From positions 62,001-126,000 of the forward strand of contig CAMYOD010000048.1 in assembly GCA_947259975.1 (NCBI GenBank): a DNA stretch of 64,000 nucleotides, given 5' to 3'. Position 1 is the stretch's first letter, and every line of letters starts with the position of its first letter. Under the pieces are notes generated by a model. It was given only the letters and a program-made list of their open reading frames with translations, did not search any database and had not been told where the DNA came from. Position numbers and translations under genes: made by a program. The stretch comes from an uncultured Gammaproteobacteria bacterium. GTDB lineage: Bacteria > Pseudomonadota > Gammaproteobacteria > HyVt-429. Positions 24,769-36,050 of the stretch are shown piece by piece.

Positions 24769-25970
24769 TATTCTTCCGCCGACCTGCCGAGTACCTTTTC
24801 CAGTCTGTCCAGGGCCGCATCCAAAAGTTCCATGCTCGTGGCAAAGGACAATCGCTCGTGCCCGGCGCAACCGAATGCACTGCCCGGCACCACCGCGACC
24901 TCGCAGCGGTCCAGCAGGTATTCGGCCATTTCCACATCGTTATCTACGCCGGGCGTGCGTTCGATCGCGCCAGAAAAGTCGGCGAACGCGTAAAACGCTC
25001 CCTGCGCCGGGATGCAGCGCACCCCTGCAAGCCGATTAAGGCCTTGCAGGATACGTTCATGCCGTTCATGAAACGCTGCGACCATGGTCTGAACGCAGGC
25101 CTGGTCACCACTCAATGCGGCGGCCGCCGCGACCTGGGCAATGGATGTAGGGTTTGAAGTACTTTGCGACTGGATCTTTTTCATCGCCGCGATGGCCTCC
25201 ACCGGACCCGCGGCGTAGCCGATGCGCCAGCCGGTCATTGCATAGGCCTTGGAGACGCCGTTGACGATGAGTATGCGGGATTGCAGATCCGGGCAGGCAT
25301 TGGCGATGTTGGTAAAGGGTTCATCGCCCCAGAGGATATGCTCATAGATATCGTCGCTGGCGATCAGTACCTGCGGGTGTCCTCGCAGCACCTCGCCCAG
25401 GGCCGCCAACTCCATTCGCGAATAGACACTGCCGGTCGGGTTCGACGGGCTGTTCAGGATCAGCAGTCGCGTTTGTGCATTGATTGCGGCCTCCAGTTGC
25501 GCAGGCTGCATCTTGAAGCCCTGCTCCATGTCCGTCTCGACGATACGTGGTGTCGCACCGGCCAGCATAATGATGTCCGGATACGAGACCCAATAGGGCG
25601 CCGGTATGATGACTTCATCGCCCGGCTCCAGCAATGCCTGTGCAAGATTGAAGATGCTGTGTTTTGCCCCCGCCGACACCAATATCTGAGGCGGCGAAAA
25701 TTCGAGGCTATTATCGCGCGCAAACTTATCGACCACCGCCTGTTTAAGTTCCGGGATTCCGTCGACGGCGGTGTATTTTGTAAATCCCGACTGGATCGCG
25801 GCGATGGCGGCTGCCTTGACATGGTCAGGGGTATCGAAATCCGGTTCGCCGGCCGCCAGACCGATGACGTCCTTGCCGGCCGCCTTGAGTTGCTGCGCGC
25901 GGCCGGTGACCGCCAGGGTGGGTGAGGGCTTTATCCTCTGCACGCGGTCCGCGAGTTGAATTGTAGACAA
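24768..25970 (-). CDS. aspC: Aspartate aminotransferase (class I, Ib subgroup)
   Basis: This PLP enzyme exchanges the amino group between aspartate and 2-oxoglutarate. From the chosen TTG (RBS AGGGG) it has 400 residues, beginning STIQLADRVQRIKPSPTLAV as in the thermophilic-type Ib family. Key sites are GLAAGEPDFDTPDHVK, the substrate-binding NSPSNPTGSVYS, the PLP Asp-Tyr region SDDIYEHILW, and the Schiff-base Lys in NGVSKAYAMTGWRIGYAAG. The longer upstream frame would run into the divergent uvrB start. The symbol is by function; some genomes call it aatA. It is coupled to the downstream hypothetical secreted-protein gene. Confidence 0.93.
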   Translation of the reverse strand: MSTIQLADRVQRIKPSPTLAVTGRAQQLKAAGKDVIGLAAGEPDFDTPDHVKAAAIAAIQSGFTKYTAVDGIPELKQAVVDKFARDNSLEFSPPQILVSAGAKHSIFNLAQALLEPGDEVIIPAPYWVSYPDIIMLAGATPRIVETDMEQGFKMQPAQLEAAINAQTRLLILNSPSNPTGSVYSRMELAALGEVLRGHPQVLIASDDIYEHILWGDEPFTNIANACPDLQSRILIVNGVSKAYAMTGWRIGYAAGPVEAIAAMKKIQSQSTSNPTSIAQVAAAAALSGDQACVQTMVAAFHERHERILQGLNRLAGVRCIPAQGAFYAFADFSGAIERTPGVDNDVEMAEYLLDRCEVAVVPGSAFGCAGHERLSFATSMELLDAALDRLEKVLGRSAEE

Positions 25971-26041
25971 TGAACCCCTACCAGTAGATGATATTTCAGA
26001 TGCCACCCAATATACCCGCAACACTCCGCAAGCCAAAGTCC

Positions 26042-28072
26042 ATGTCGCAGCAATTCAGGCTCGAAAGCAGCTTTACGCCGGCAGGCGATCAACCCGCCGC
26101 GATCGCGGCCCTGCTGTCGGGGCTCGCCAACGGCGAGGCCTGGCAGACTCTGTTGGGAGTGACCGGTTCCGGCAAGACCTTCACCGTCGCGAACGTGGTG
26201 GCGCAGACCGGTCGTCCAGCACTGATCATCGCCCCGAACAAGACCCTCGCAGCGCAGCTTTACTCCGAAATGCGGGACTTTTTTCCGCACAATGCGGTGG
26301 AGTACTTCGTTTCGTATTACGACTACTATCAGCCCGAGGCCTATGTGCCGGCATCGGACACCTATATCGAAAAGGACGCGTCGATCAATGAGCATATCGA
26401 GCAGATGCGCCTATCCGCCACCAAGGCCCTGCTCGAACGCGAGGACGTCATCATCGTCGCCACCGTGTCTGCGATCTATGGTCTGGGTGATCCGGCGGCC
26501 TATCACGGCATGATCCTGCATCTGCGGCAGGGCTCGACTCTGGATCAGCGCGCTATTTTGCGGCGACTCGCGGAGTTGCAATACACCCGCAACGATACCG
26601 AGCTGCGACGCGGTACCTTCCGGGTGCGCGGCGACGTGATCGATATTTTTCCGGCGGAGTCGGAGCGGTTTGCGATCCGCGTGGAGCTGTTCGGCGATGA
26701 GCTTGAAAAGCTCAGCGAATTTGACCCTCTGACCGGCGAGGTATTACGTACGCTGTCGCGCACAACGATCTACCCCAAGAGTCATTACGTTACGCCGCGC
26801 GATACCATCCTCAAGGCGATTGACCGGATCAAGGAGGAGCTCAAGGAGCGCCTGCACATCCTGCGCGACGCCGATCAGCTGGTGGAAGCACAGCGCCTGG
26901 AACAGCGCACGATTTTCGATATCGAAATGATGCAGGAACTCGGCTACTGCTCCGGTATCGAAAACTACTCCCGCTATTTATCCGGCCGCAATGCGGGGGA
27001 GCCGCCGCCGACTTTGATGGATTATTTGCCGGCCAGCACACTGCTGGTGATCGACGAAAGCCATGTGACGATGCCGCAAATCAGCGGCATGTACAAAGGT
27101 GATCGATCACGCAAGGAAAATCTCGTGCGTTATGGCTTTCGCTTACCTTCTGCGCTGGATAATCGCCCGCTGCGCTTCGACGAATTTGAGCGCTTGATGC
27201 CGCAAACAATTTTTGTGTCCGCAACACCGGGACCCTATGAAGAGGAGCACGGCGCGACGGTGGTAGACCAGGTCGTGCGGCCGACGGGTCTCGTCGATCC
27301 GGAAATTACGGTGCGACCCGCCGCGACCCAGGTGGATGACCTGCTCTCGGAAATTCGCAAGCGCGTCGCGGTGCAGGAACGGGTACTGGTGACCACCTTG
27401 ACCAAGCGTATGGCGGAGGATCTGACGGATTACCTCGACGAGCACGGAGTACGGGTGCGCTATCTGCATTCCGATATCGATACCGTCGAACGAGTGGAGA
27501 TCCTGCGTGATTTGCGCGCCGGTGAGTTCGACGTATTGGTCGGCATCAATCTGCTGCGCGAGGGACTGGACATTCCGGAAGTCTCCCTGGTCTCGATTCT
27601 GGACGCAGACAAGGAAGGATTTCTGCGCTCGACGCGGTCGCTTATTCAGACCGTAGGGCGGGCGGCGCGCAATATCAACGGCACCGCCATCATGTACGCG
27701 GACACCGTGACCCGTTCGATGCAGGCGGCCATCGGCGAGACCGATCGCCGGCGGCAGAAACAGGCCGCCTACAACGAGGCCCATGACATTACCCCGCAGG
27801 GGGTCCAGAAGGCAGTCAAGGATATTATCGAGGGTGTCGTGCCGGGACGGCCCCGCGGACGGGTTGCCGTTCCATCGACCGCCGTGGCGGAAGAGGCCGC
27901 TGAATATACCGCCTTGAGCCCGACGGCGTTGGGCAAGAAGCTCAAGGCGCTGGAACAGGCCATGTATGACCACGCCGAAAATCTCGAGTTCGAGGCGGCC
28001 GCCGCGCTGCGCGACAAGATCGAGGCCATCCGTGCGGGTAGTTTTGGCGTCCACACCGGACCCGGACGGTGA
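26042..28072 (+). CDS. uvrB: Excinuclease ABC subunit B
   Basis: UvrB is the damage-verifying helicase-like subunit of nucleotide excision repair, loaded by UvrA and partnered with UvrC. The 676-residue product has Walker [15 protein letters not shown], the beta-hairpin block [17 protein letters not shown]-type box [13 protein letters not shown], helicase motif [22 protein letters not shown], and a C-terminal UVR motif ([20 protein letters not shown]) that contacts UvrC. The ATG at 26042 matches the usual N terminus; an in-frame ATG 54 bases upstream does not. It is divergent from aspC across about 70 bases. No LexA box was recognised. Confidence 0.98.
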   Translation: MSQQFRLESSFTPAGDQPAAIAALLSGLANGEAWQTLLGVTGSGKTFTVANVVAQTGRPALIIAPNKTLAAQLYSEMRDFFPHNAVEYFVSYYDYYQPEAYVPASDTYIEKDASINEHIEQMRLSATKALLEREDVIIVATVSAIYGLGDPAAYHGMILHLRQGSTLDQRAILRRLAELQYTRNDTELRRGTFRVRGDVIDIFPAESERFAIRVELFGDELEKLSEFDPLTGEVLRTLSRTTIYPKSHYVTPRDTILKAIDRIKEELKERLHILRDADQLVEAQRLEQRTIFDIEMMQELGYCSGIENYSRYLSGRNAGEPPPTLMDYLPASTLLVIDESHVTMPQISGMYKGDRSRKENLVRYGFRLPSALDNRPLRFDEFERLMPQTIFVSATPGPYEEEHGATVVDQVVRPTGLVDPEITVRPAATQVDDLLSEIRKRVAVQERVLVTTLTKRMAEDLTDYLDEHGVRVRYLHSDIDTVERVEILRDLRAGEFDVLVGINLLREGLDIPEVSLVSILDADKEGFLRSTRSLIQTVGRAARNINGTAIMYADTVTRSMQAAIGETDRRRQKQAAYNEAHDITPQGVQKAVKDIIEGVVPGRPRGRVAVPSTAVAEEAAEYTALSPTALGKKLKALEQAMYDHAENLEFEAAAALRDKIEAIRAGSFGVHTGPGR

Positions 28073-28144
28073 GGGACGCTTGCCATTGCGGCCTACGGAA
28101 ATTGCGTAGCCGCGGGCGATTATGTTAATTTGCGCGTCCGTTTC

Positions 28145-28219
28145 AGGCGCGTAGCTCAGTGGTAGAGCACTACCTTGACATGGTAGTGGTCGGTGGTTCG
28201 ATCCCACTCGCGCCTACCA
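28145..28219 (+). tRNA. tRNA-Val (anticodon GAC)
   Basis: A 75-base cloverleaf: acceptor AGGCGCG pairing with CGCGCCT, D arm GCTC-AGTGGTAGA-GC, anticodon stem CTACC/GGTAG around TTGACAT (anticodon GAC), T arm with TTCGATC, discriminator A and encoded CCA. A run of six Ts begins two bases after the CCA and may act in termination. An AT-rich stretch (TATGTTAATT at 28121-28130) followed by GC-rich sequence is the likely -10 and discriminator. Confidence 0.98.
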
Positions 28220-28316
28220 GTTTTTTAGTCAACGACTTATATTTGTATACGCATTCTTAATACAACCCGAGCAAGCGGCCACTCGTAGCGGTCGCCACTG
28301 ACGTAGGGAACCCCTC

Positions 28317-30239
28317 ATGCCTGTAGTTACACTTCCGGACGGCTCACGCCGCGAATATCCCCAAGCCATCACCGTCGCCGAGGTCGCGGCCGACATCGGT
28401 CCCGGTTTGGCCAAAGCCACCATTGCGGGTCGCGTCGACGGCACAGTCGTGGATGCGTCCTTCAGCATCGAAAACGATACCGAATTGGCCATCGTCACCG
28501 ACCGTGACGAGGCCGCGCTCGACATCGTCCGCCACTCCACCGCGCATCTACTGGCCCAGGCGGTCAAGGACCTGTTTCCCGAGGCGCAAGTCACTATCGG
28601 TCCGGTTATCGAGGATGGGTTCTACTACGATTTCGCCTTCGAGCGCAGCTTTACCGAAGAGGACCTGGAGCGCATCGAAAAGCGCATGGGCGAACTGGCC
28701 GAGGAGAACTTTACGGTCTCGCGTACGGTCATGGAACGGGACGCGGCCGTGGACTTCTTTAAGTCGATGGGTGAGCAGTACAAGGCCGACATTATTGCCG
28801 ATATCCCCACGGCCGAGCCGATCTCTCTGTATCGCCAGGGTGAGTTCATCGATCTGTGTCGGGGACCGCACGTGCCGCGCACCGGTCTGCTCAAGGCCTT
28901 CAAGCTTATGAAGGTGGCCGGCGCCTACTGGCGTGGTGATTCAAACAACGAGATGCTGCAACGCATCTATGGCACGGCGTGGCTGAATAAAAAGGACTTA
29001 AAGACCTATCTGCATCGTCTGGAGGAGGCGGAAAAACGCGACCATCGTCGGCTCGGCAAGCAACTTGACCTGTTTCATTTCCAGGAAGAGGCACCTGGAA
29101 TGGTGTTCTGGCACGAAAAGGGCTGGACCGTTTATCGACTCGTCACCGAATACATCCGCAACACCCTGGCGGAACACGGCTACAAGGAAGTGCACACACC
29201 GCAGGTCGTCGACCGCTCATTGTGGGAAAAATCGGGGCATTGGGAAAAGTTCCGCGACGACATGTTTACCACGTCATCGGAAAACCGCGACTATGCGGTG
29301 AAACCGATGAATTGCCCCTGCCACGTGCAAATCTTCAACCAGGGCTTGAAAAGCTATCGGGACCTGCCCCTGCGGATTGCCGAGTTTGGTTCCTGTCATC
29401 GTAATGAGCCTTCCGGAACCTTGCACGGACTCATGCGCCTGCGCAGCTTCGTGCAGGACGATGCGCATATTTTTTGTACCGAAGACCAGATTCAGGGCGA
29501 AGTGTCAGCGTTCATCGATCTGTTATTCAAGGTCTATGCGGACTTCGGTTTTCACGAGATTCTGATCAAGCTGTCGACACGACCCGAAAAACGGGTTGGA
29601 TCCGATGCGGTCTGGGACAAGGCGGAAGAGGCCCTTGAAGTGGCGCTCAATGACAAGGGCCTGGCGTGGGAGTTACAGCCCGGCGAGGGGGCTTTCTATG
29701 GCCCGAAGATCGAATTCTCCATGCGCGATAACCTCGCACGGATCTGGCAATGCGGCACGATCCAGGTGGATTTTTCCATGCCGGAGCGCCTCGAGGCCCA
29801 CTATATCGCCGCCGATGGCAGCAAACGCGCGCCGGTCATGCTGCACCGGGCCATTCTCGGCTCCATGGAGCGTTTTATCGGCATTTTGATCGAAGAGCAT
29901 GCCGGTTCTCTGCCGGTTTGGCTGTGTCCGGTGCAGGCGGTGGTGATGAATATCACCGACCGGCAGGCCGAGTTTGTCGAAAATATTGAAAAAACCTTGA
30001 AAAAACAGGGCGTCAGGGTCGAATCGGACTTGAGAAACGAGAAAATCGGCTTTAAAATCCGCGAGCATACCTTACAGCGCGTCCCGTATTTGCTCGTGGT
30101 GGGCGATCGGGAGGTTGAGAGTAATTCGCTAGCCGTGCGCACGCGGACGGGCGAGGACCTGGGCAGCATGACGATTGATGCTTTCCTGGAGGTCGTCGCC
30201 GGTGACGTCGCGAGCCACGGCGTTTGTATTGGAGGGTAG
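28317..30239 (+). CDS. thrS: Threonyl-tRNA synthetase
   Basis: ThrS charges tRNA-Thr. The 640-residue product has the standard layout: TGS domain (about 1-62), second-additional editing domain ([20 protein letters not shown], containing the HxxxH editing site), class II catalytic core with zinc ligands in [12 protein letters not shown], the motif 2 region [20 protein letters not shown], motif 3 [21 protein letters not shown], and an anticodon-binding end. RBS AGGGA precedes the ATG. It is the first gene of the thrS-infC-rpmI-rplT-pheS-pheT-ihfA block, and its stop lies five bases before the unusual infC start. Possible operator structures in the leader were not analysed. Confidence 0.98.
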   Translation: MPVVTLPDGSRREYPQAITVAEVAADIGPGLAKATIAGRVDGTVVDASFSIENDTELAIVTDRDEAALDIVRHSTAHLLAQAVKDLFPEAQVTIGPVIEDGFYYDFAFERSFTEEDLERIEKRMGELAEENFTVSRTVMERDAAVDFFKSMGEQYKADIIADIPTAEPISLYRQGEFIDLCRGPHVPRTGLLKAFKLMKVAGAYWRGDSNNEMLQRIYGTAWLNKKDLKTYLHRLEEAEKRDHRRLGKQLDLFHFQEEAPGMVFWHEKGWTVYRLVTEYIRNTLAEHGYKEVHTPQVVDRSLWEKSGHWEKFRDDMFTTSSENRDYAVKPMNCPCHVQIFNQGLKSYRDLPLRIAEFGSCHRNEPSGTLHGLMRLRSFVQDDAHIFCTEDQIQGEVSAFIDLLFKVYADFGFHEILIKLSTRPEKRVGSDAVWDKAEEALEVALNDKGLAWELQPGEGAFYGPKIEFSMRDNLARIWQCGTIQVDFSMPERLEAHYIAADGSKRAPVMLHRAILGSMERFIGILIEEHAGSLPVWLCPVQAVVMNITDRQAEFVENIEKTLKKQGVRVESDLRNEKIGFKIREHTLQRVPYLLVVGDREVESNSLAVRTRTGEDLGSMTIDAFLEVVAGDVASHGVCIGG

Positions 30240-30244
30240 AAAAC

Positions 30245-30760
30245 ATCGCAGTAGATAAGAAGACACGTCTAAACGCAGATATTACAGCGCCTGAAGTGCG
30301 ACTGATTGACGCGGACGGTACTCAGCTCGGAGTCGTACCAATCGCGGAAGCGCTAACCAAGGCGGAAGCGGCGGGGCGTGATCTGGTTGAGATAGCACCC
30401 AACTCTGAACCACCGGTATGCCGGATCATGGATTTCGGGAAATACCGGTATGAAACCAGCAAGAAACAACAGCAGGCGCGCAAGAAGCAGAAGCAGGTTC
30501 ACGTTAAAGAGGTCAAGTTTCGGCCCGGCACGGATACCGGCGACTACAACGTGAAACTCAAGAACCTGATTCGCTTCCTGGAAAGCGGCGACCGAACCAA
30601 GGTCACGCTGCGATTTCGAGGTCGGGAGATGGCGCACCAGGAACTGGGAATGCAGTTGCTGAAGCGCGTCGAGGAGGATTTAAAAGACTATGGAACAGTC
30701 GAACAGTTTCCGAAGATGGAAGGGCGCCAACTGGTGATGGTAATCAGCCCGAAGAAGTGA
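30245..30760 (+). CDS. infC: Translation initiation factor IF-3 with ATC start codon
   Basis: IF-3 binds the 30S subunit and discriminates against non-canonical start codons and tRNAs. The 171-residue product reads [20 protein letters not shown] after the start, matching the family, and contains ISP-type C-terminal residues MVISPKK. No ATG, GTG or TTG stands at the expected place. An ATC at 30245 lies eight bases after a strong GGAGGG (30231-30236) and fits the family N terminus. Use of AUU, AUC or AUA here is the known basis of IF-3 autoregulation. An in-frame TTG at 30224 would overlap thrS and place the Shine-Dalgarno inside the coding part, so it is less likely. Confidence 0.95.
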   Translation: MAVDKKTRLNADITAPEVRLIDADGTQLGVVPIAEALTKAEAAGRDLVEIAPNSEPPVCRIMDFGKYRYETSKKQQQARKKQKQVHVKEVKFRPGTDTGDYNVKLKNLIRFLESGDRTKVTLRFRGREMAHQELGMQLLKRVEEDLKDYGTVEQFPKMEGRQLVMVISPKK

Positions 30761-30817
30761 CGCTAGGTGTTCACTCCGGGCAATCAACGAACTTTGTGAT
30801 TGTGGGAAGATAGGCAG

Positions 30818-31015
30818 ATGCCGAAGTTAAAGACAAATCGAGGTGCAGCAAAACGCTTTAAACGTACGGCCAGTGGTCGGTTTAAGCGCAGTCAGTCGCA
30901 TCTGAACCATATCCTGACGAAGAAATCCACCAAGCGTAAGCGCAAGCTGCGGCACGCTACGATGATTAACGCGGCGGACACCCGTCTCATTCGTCGTATG
31001 TTGCCCTACGCGTAA
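30818..31015 (+). CDS. rpmI: 50S ribosomal protein L35
   Basis: The 65-residue basic protein reads [20 protein letters not shown] and ends near the typical LIRRMLPYA. It is a structural component of the large subunit. The ATG at 30818 was chosen because the conserved N terminus begins there; the frame extends six codons further upstream without family similarity. It is cotranscribed with infC and rplT; in related bacteria L20 represses this pair at the rpmI leader. Confidence 0.97.
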   Translation: MPKLKTNRGAAKRFKRTASGRFKRSQSHLNHILTKKSTKRKRKLRHATMINAADTRLIRRMLPYA

Positions 31016-31033
31016 GATTTAGAGGAACGCACC

Positions 31034-32507
<1,474 letters not shown>

Positions 32508-32511
32508 ACAA

Positions 32512-32660
32512 ATGAGTCACAGAGGCGCAAAGGCGCAGAGAAAACGAAGGTGACTGCTGTCGATGCCTTACGGTTGGTCATGGTAACAGCCGCAAGAGTT
32601 GAGAATCTGAAATTATGTGTGAGATGCCTGCAATTAAACCTTTGCGTCTTTGCGCTTTTG
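32512..32660. repeat. Inverted-repeat element inserted between pheS and pheT
   Basis: Imperfect terminal arms, left AGAGGCGCAAAGGCGCAGAG (32521-32540) and right CCTTTGCGTCTTTGCGCTTTT beginning at 32639, are inverted copies sharing the GCGCAAAG core. About 98 bases of non-coding sequence lie between them. pheS and pheT are normally only a few bases apart, so the gap looks like an acquired element. Short CAC-AGAGGCGCAAAGGCGC-type repeats are common dispersed elements in bacterial genomes. No transposase is encoded. Confidence 0.65.
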
Positions 32661-32689
32661 CAGCAAGTGCCAATTAAGGGAGCGCGCAT

Positions 32690-35062
32690 ATGTTAGTGAG
32701 CGAGAAATGGTTGCGCGAATGGGTATCACCACCCCTGGATACGCAGGCCCTGGCCGAGCGCTTCACCATGGCGGGCCTCGAAGTGGGGGGTGTCGAACCG
32801 GCGGGCCCCGCTTTGGAAAACTTCGTCGTGGGCAATGTCATCACGATGGCGTCCCATCCGGAGGCGGACAAGCTGCGCGTTTGCCAGGTCGACGTCGGCG
32901 ATGAGCGGTCACGGCAAATTGTCTGTGGTGCAGCCAACGTGTGCGTGGGCGCGAAGGTTGTGGCCGCGCTGCCGGGCGCGCTGCTGCCCGGCGGTGCTGA
33001 GATAGGCGCGACCAAGATCCGCGGCGTGGCATCCGCCGGCATGCTTTGTTCGGCCCAGGAGCTTGGGCTCGGTGAAGACAGTGACGGACTCCTGCTGTTG
33101 CCCGCAGAGGCGCCGGTGGGCACGCCGCTGGGCGCCTATCTCGACCTGGACGATGCGGTGCTCGATATCGATTTGACACCGAATCGGGGCGATTGCCTGA
33201 GTATCGGGGGTATGGCCCGCGAGCTGTCCGCGCTGACCGCGGTGCGCGTGCAGCCACCAACCATCCCGGCCATCGCGGCGGCGCACGAGGGCACGCTCAA
33301 GGTCAGGATCTCCGCGCGCAAGGACTGCCCGCACTATGTCGGGCGGTTAATCAAAGGTATCAATCCGCGCACGGCGACACCGATCTGGATGCAGGAACGA
33401 CTGCGTCGGCTGGGTCAACGCAGCATCAATGCCGTCGTGGATATCACCAACTACGTCATGCTGGAGTTGGGTCAACCGATGCATGGTTTTGATGCCGCGC
33501 GCGTCAGCGGCGGCATCACGGTGCGGCACGCGCACAAAAAGGAACGTTTGACGCTGCTGGATGGCAGCGAGGTGACGTTACCGGACGCCACCCTGGTCAT
33601 TGCGGATGATACGAACGCGCTGGCCGTGGCTGGAATCATGGGCGGCATGGACTCCGCAGTGAGTGACGAAACCCGGGACGTATTCCTCGAAAGCGCATTC
33701 TTCCAGCCAAACATAGTGGCCGGTCGCGCACGCGCCCTGGGCCTGCAGACGGAATCGTCGCATCGTTTCGAACGCGGCGTCGATCCCGCGCTACAGCGGC
33801 TTGCGATCGAACGGGCGACCGCGCTGCTGCTGGATATCTGTGGCGGCACGCCAGGGCCGGTGGTGGCGGCAGGGTCGGCCATGGATCGCCACCGACGCAT
33901 TACGCTGCGCGCCGCGGAGACCGAGCGGCTGCTGGGCATCAACATCCCGCGCCGGGAGGTCGCGTCCATACTGCGTCGACTCGGCCTCGCACCCGTGAGC
34001 ACGGCGAGCGGGTGGAAAGTGACGGTGCCGTCGCATCGCTTCGATATCGAGCGGGAATGCGATTTGATCGAGGAGATCGCGCGCGTCTACGGCTATGAGC
34101 GCATTGTGCCGCGGCTGCCGGTTACACATATGACGCCGGTGCCGATACCCGAGGGGCAGGTATCTGATCAACGCGCGCGCCTGGCGCTCGTGGATCGTGA
34201 TTACCAGGAAGTAATGACTTACAGTTTTGTTGACCCGTCACTTCAGGAGCGACTCGATCCGGACGCGACAACCGTAGCAATCACGAATCCAATCAGTGCC
34301 GACATGGCCGTCATGCGCTCGAGCCTGTGGCCGGGACTGTTGCAGACTGTCGTGCACAACCGGAACCGACAACAGCGTCGCATACGGATATTCGAGGTGG
34401 GGCATGTGTTCAGATCTGAGCGTGGCGCCTACCGTCAGGAGAGTGTGGTCGGGGGCGCCGTGCTGGGACCGGTGCTGCCGGAACAATGGGCAAGCGCAGA
34501 GCGTGCGGGCGATTTTTACGATCTCAAGAATGACGTGATGGCGGTACTTGGGTTGCCCGGACGTGGCGAGTCCTGCCGTTTCGAGGCCGCCAATTTTCCG
34601 GCGCTTCATCCCGGACAAGCGGCAAAGATCATTTACGGCGACGTCGCGGTGGGAAAAATGGGTGCCCTCGATCCGCGTCACGGTCAGGCCCTGGGGCTCG
34701 AAGAACCGGTGCTTTTATTCGAACTTAGACTCGATCCACTGCAGACCGGCGGCGTGCCTGCGTTCCAGCCGATCTCCCGTTTTCCCGCGATACGGCGGGA
34801 TCTGGCGGTGATCGTCGCGGATGATATCGCCGCCGCGGCCCTCCTGAATGCGGCCGCAGCCGCGGCGGGGGAGGCACTGGCAAAGCTCGACCTTTTTGAC
34901 GTATATCGCGGGAAAGGCATTGATTCCAAGCGAAAAAGTATCGCTTTCGCCTTGACGTTGCAGCACTCTTCGCGCACTCTTAGGGATAAAGAGGTGGACG
35001 AAGTCATGGCGCGGGTCATAGAAACCCTGCGCAGGGATTTCGGGGCAGAACTAAGAAAATAG
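32690..35062 (+). CDS. pheT: Phenylalanyl-tRNA synthetase beta subunit
   Basis: PheT contributes editing and tRNA recognition to the PheRS heterotetramer. The 790-residue product shows the N-terminal EMAP/OB-like tRNA-binding domain ([20 protein letters not shown]), the editing B3/B4 domains ([20 protein letters not shown]), B5 domain ([16 protein letters not shown]), the catalytic-like fold ([12 protein letters not shown]) and a C-terminal anticodon-binding domain ([18 protein letters not shown]). AAGGGAG precedes the ATG by about nine bases. It is separated from pheS by the repeat element and followed 16 bases later by ihfA. Confidence 0.98.
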   Translation: MLVSEKWLREWVSPPLDTQALAERFTMAGLEVGGVEPAGPALENFVVGNVITMASHPEADKLRVCQVDVGDERSRQIVCGAANVCVGAKVVAALPGALLPGGAEIGATKIRGVASAGMLCSAQELGLGEDSDGLLLLPAEAPVGTPLGAYLDLDDAVLDIDLTPNRGDCLSIGGMARELSALTAVRVQPPTIPAIAAAHEGTLKVRISARKDCPHYVGRLIKGINPRTATPIWMQERLRRLGQRSINAVVDITNYVMLELGQPMHGFDAARVSGGITVRHAHKKERLTLLDGSEVTLPDATLVIADDTNALAVAGIMGGMDSAVSDETRDVFLESAFFQPNIVAGRARALGLQTESSHRFERGVDPALQRLAIERATALLLDICGGTPGPVVAAGSAMDRHRRITLRAAETERLLGINIPRREVASILRRLGLAPVSTASGWKVTVPSHRFDIERECDLIEEIARVYGYERIVPRLPVTHMTPVPIPEGQVSDQRARLALVDRDYQEVMTYSFVDPSLQERLDPDATTVAITNPISADMAVMRSSLWPGLLQTVVHNRNRQQRRIRIFEVGHVFRSERGAYRQESVVGGAVLGPVLPEQWASAERAGDFYDLKNDVMAVLGLPGRGESCRFEAANFPALHPGQAAKIIYGDVAVGKMGALDPRHGQALGLEEPVLLFELRLDPLQTGGVPAFQPISRFPAIRRDLAVIVADDIAAAALLNAAAAAAGEALAKLDLFDVYRGKGIDSKRKSIAFALTLQHSSRTLRDKEVDEVMARVIETLRRDFGAELRK

Positions 35063-35078
35063 GAAGGATTGCTGTCTT

Positions 35079-35426
35079 ATGGCGGTAACAAAAGCAGATC
35101 TGGCCGATGCACTATTCAACCAACTCGGGTTGAACAAACGAGAAGCGAAAGAGTTCGTGGAACTCTTTTTCGAGAAAATTCGGCACTCCTTGGAGAACGG
35201 CCAAGCCGTCAAGCTTTCGGGGTTTGGGAATTTCGGTCTACGCGAGAAGCGTTCGCGTCCAGGCCGTAACCCAAAGACGGGGGAGGAGATCCCAATTTCC
35301 GAACGCCGCGTGGTCACGTTCCGTGCCAGTCAGAAGCTGAAACAGCGTGTGGAGGAGAATTCCACGCTGCTTAAGCAAAAATACACACAAGAAGAACGAG
35401 TAGAAGCCAATGTTGGATCCGGGTGA
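35079..35426 (+). CDS. ihfA: Integration host factor alpha subunit
   Basis: IHF-alpha pairs with IHF-beta to bend DNA sharply at specific sites in replication, recombination and transcription. The 115-residue protein has the DNABII fold: [40 protein letters not shown] with the intercalating-arm [12 protein letters not shown], and [16 protein letters not shown]. The C-terminal extension (about residues 96-115) is longer than in E. coli. Position after pheT is the conserved gammaproteobacterial arrangement. Its last 17 bases overlap the start of the MerR-like gene. Confidence 0.96.
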   Translation: MAVTKADLADALFNQLGLNKREAKEFVELFFEKIRHSLENGQAVKLSGFGNFGLREKRSRPGRNPKTGEEIPISERRVVTFRASQKLKQRVEENSTLLKQKYTQEERVEANVGSG

Positions 35427-35769
35427 CAATTCGTCGTTGCCGCCGATTCCCGGTAAACGTTATTTCACGATTGGGGAGGTAAGCGAGCTGTGTGCGGTCA
35501 AGCCGCACGTGCTGCGTTATTGGGAACAAGAGTTCCCACAGCTCAAACCCGTGAAACGACGCGGCAATCGCCGCTATTATCAGCGCCACGAAGTGCAGCT
35601 GATTCGCACCATACGCAATCTGTTGTATGTGGACGGATTCACCATCAGCGGTGCACGCAATAAGCTGGAAGTCGAGTACAACCTGCAAAAATCGGACGAT
35701 CAGTCCGAGATTGTCCAATACCTCATCAAGGAGCTCGACGAGGTCCTGACCCTGCTCAAGAGCAAATAA
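35410..35769 (+). CDS. MerR-family transcriptional regulator downstream of ihfA
   Basis: A 119-residue protein with an N-terminal MerR winged helix ([25 protein letters not shown], then [20 protein letters not shown]) and a short coiled C-terminal helix (about 85-117) without Cys or other metal-ligand motif. It matches the small MerR protein that follows ihfA in many gammaproteobacteria; the regulated genes are not known. The start overlaps ihfA by 17 bases, indicating translational coupling. Confidence 0.9.
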   Translation: MLDPGDNSSLPPIPGKRYFTIGEVSELCAVKPHVLRYWEQEFPQLKPVKRRGNRRYYQRHEVQLIRTIRNLLYVDGFTISGARNKLEVEYNLQKSDDQSEIVQYLIKELDEVLTLLKSK

Positions 35770-35775
35770 ACGCGC

Positions 35776-35803
35776 TTGCTAATGGCGCCCGCCTGAGTAA
35801 AAT
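35776..35803 (+). promoter_or_regulatory. Candidate promoter of tRNA-Pro
   Basis: TTGCTA and TAAAAT are separated by 16 bases immediately after the MerR-like stop. The predicted start is near 35810, about 53 bases before the mature tRNA, so a 5' leader would be removed by RNase P. Confidence 0.5.
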
Positions 35804-35862
35804 TCCCTTCATTCGGCATCGGCCTCCCTTGCGCTGCGAGCGGCAGGTTGGCCTCTATCCTT

Positions 35863-35940
<78 letters not shown>

Positions 35941-36050
35941 TATTTCAATAGGTTACCTTTACTTTGTAATCTAACTTCTTACCTGTCGTGCCGACGGGTG
36001 ACCGGGCCCGCGGCACGGCGACACAGTGAGATTCAGGAGTCGATGGAGCA

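Noticed and set aside
25164-25925. Plus-strand frame of about 250 codons opposite aspC
   Set aside because: Antisense of a well-supported aminotransferase; composition is Arg/Gly/Asp-rich without motifs.
27143-28207. Long minus-strand frame (354 codons) opposite uvrB and tRNA-Val
   Set aside because: It is the antisense shadow of a GC-rich conserved gene and also runs through a tRNA; the translation has no family-like pattern.
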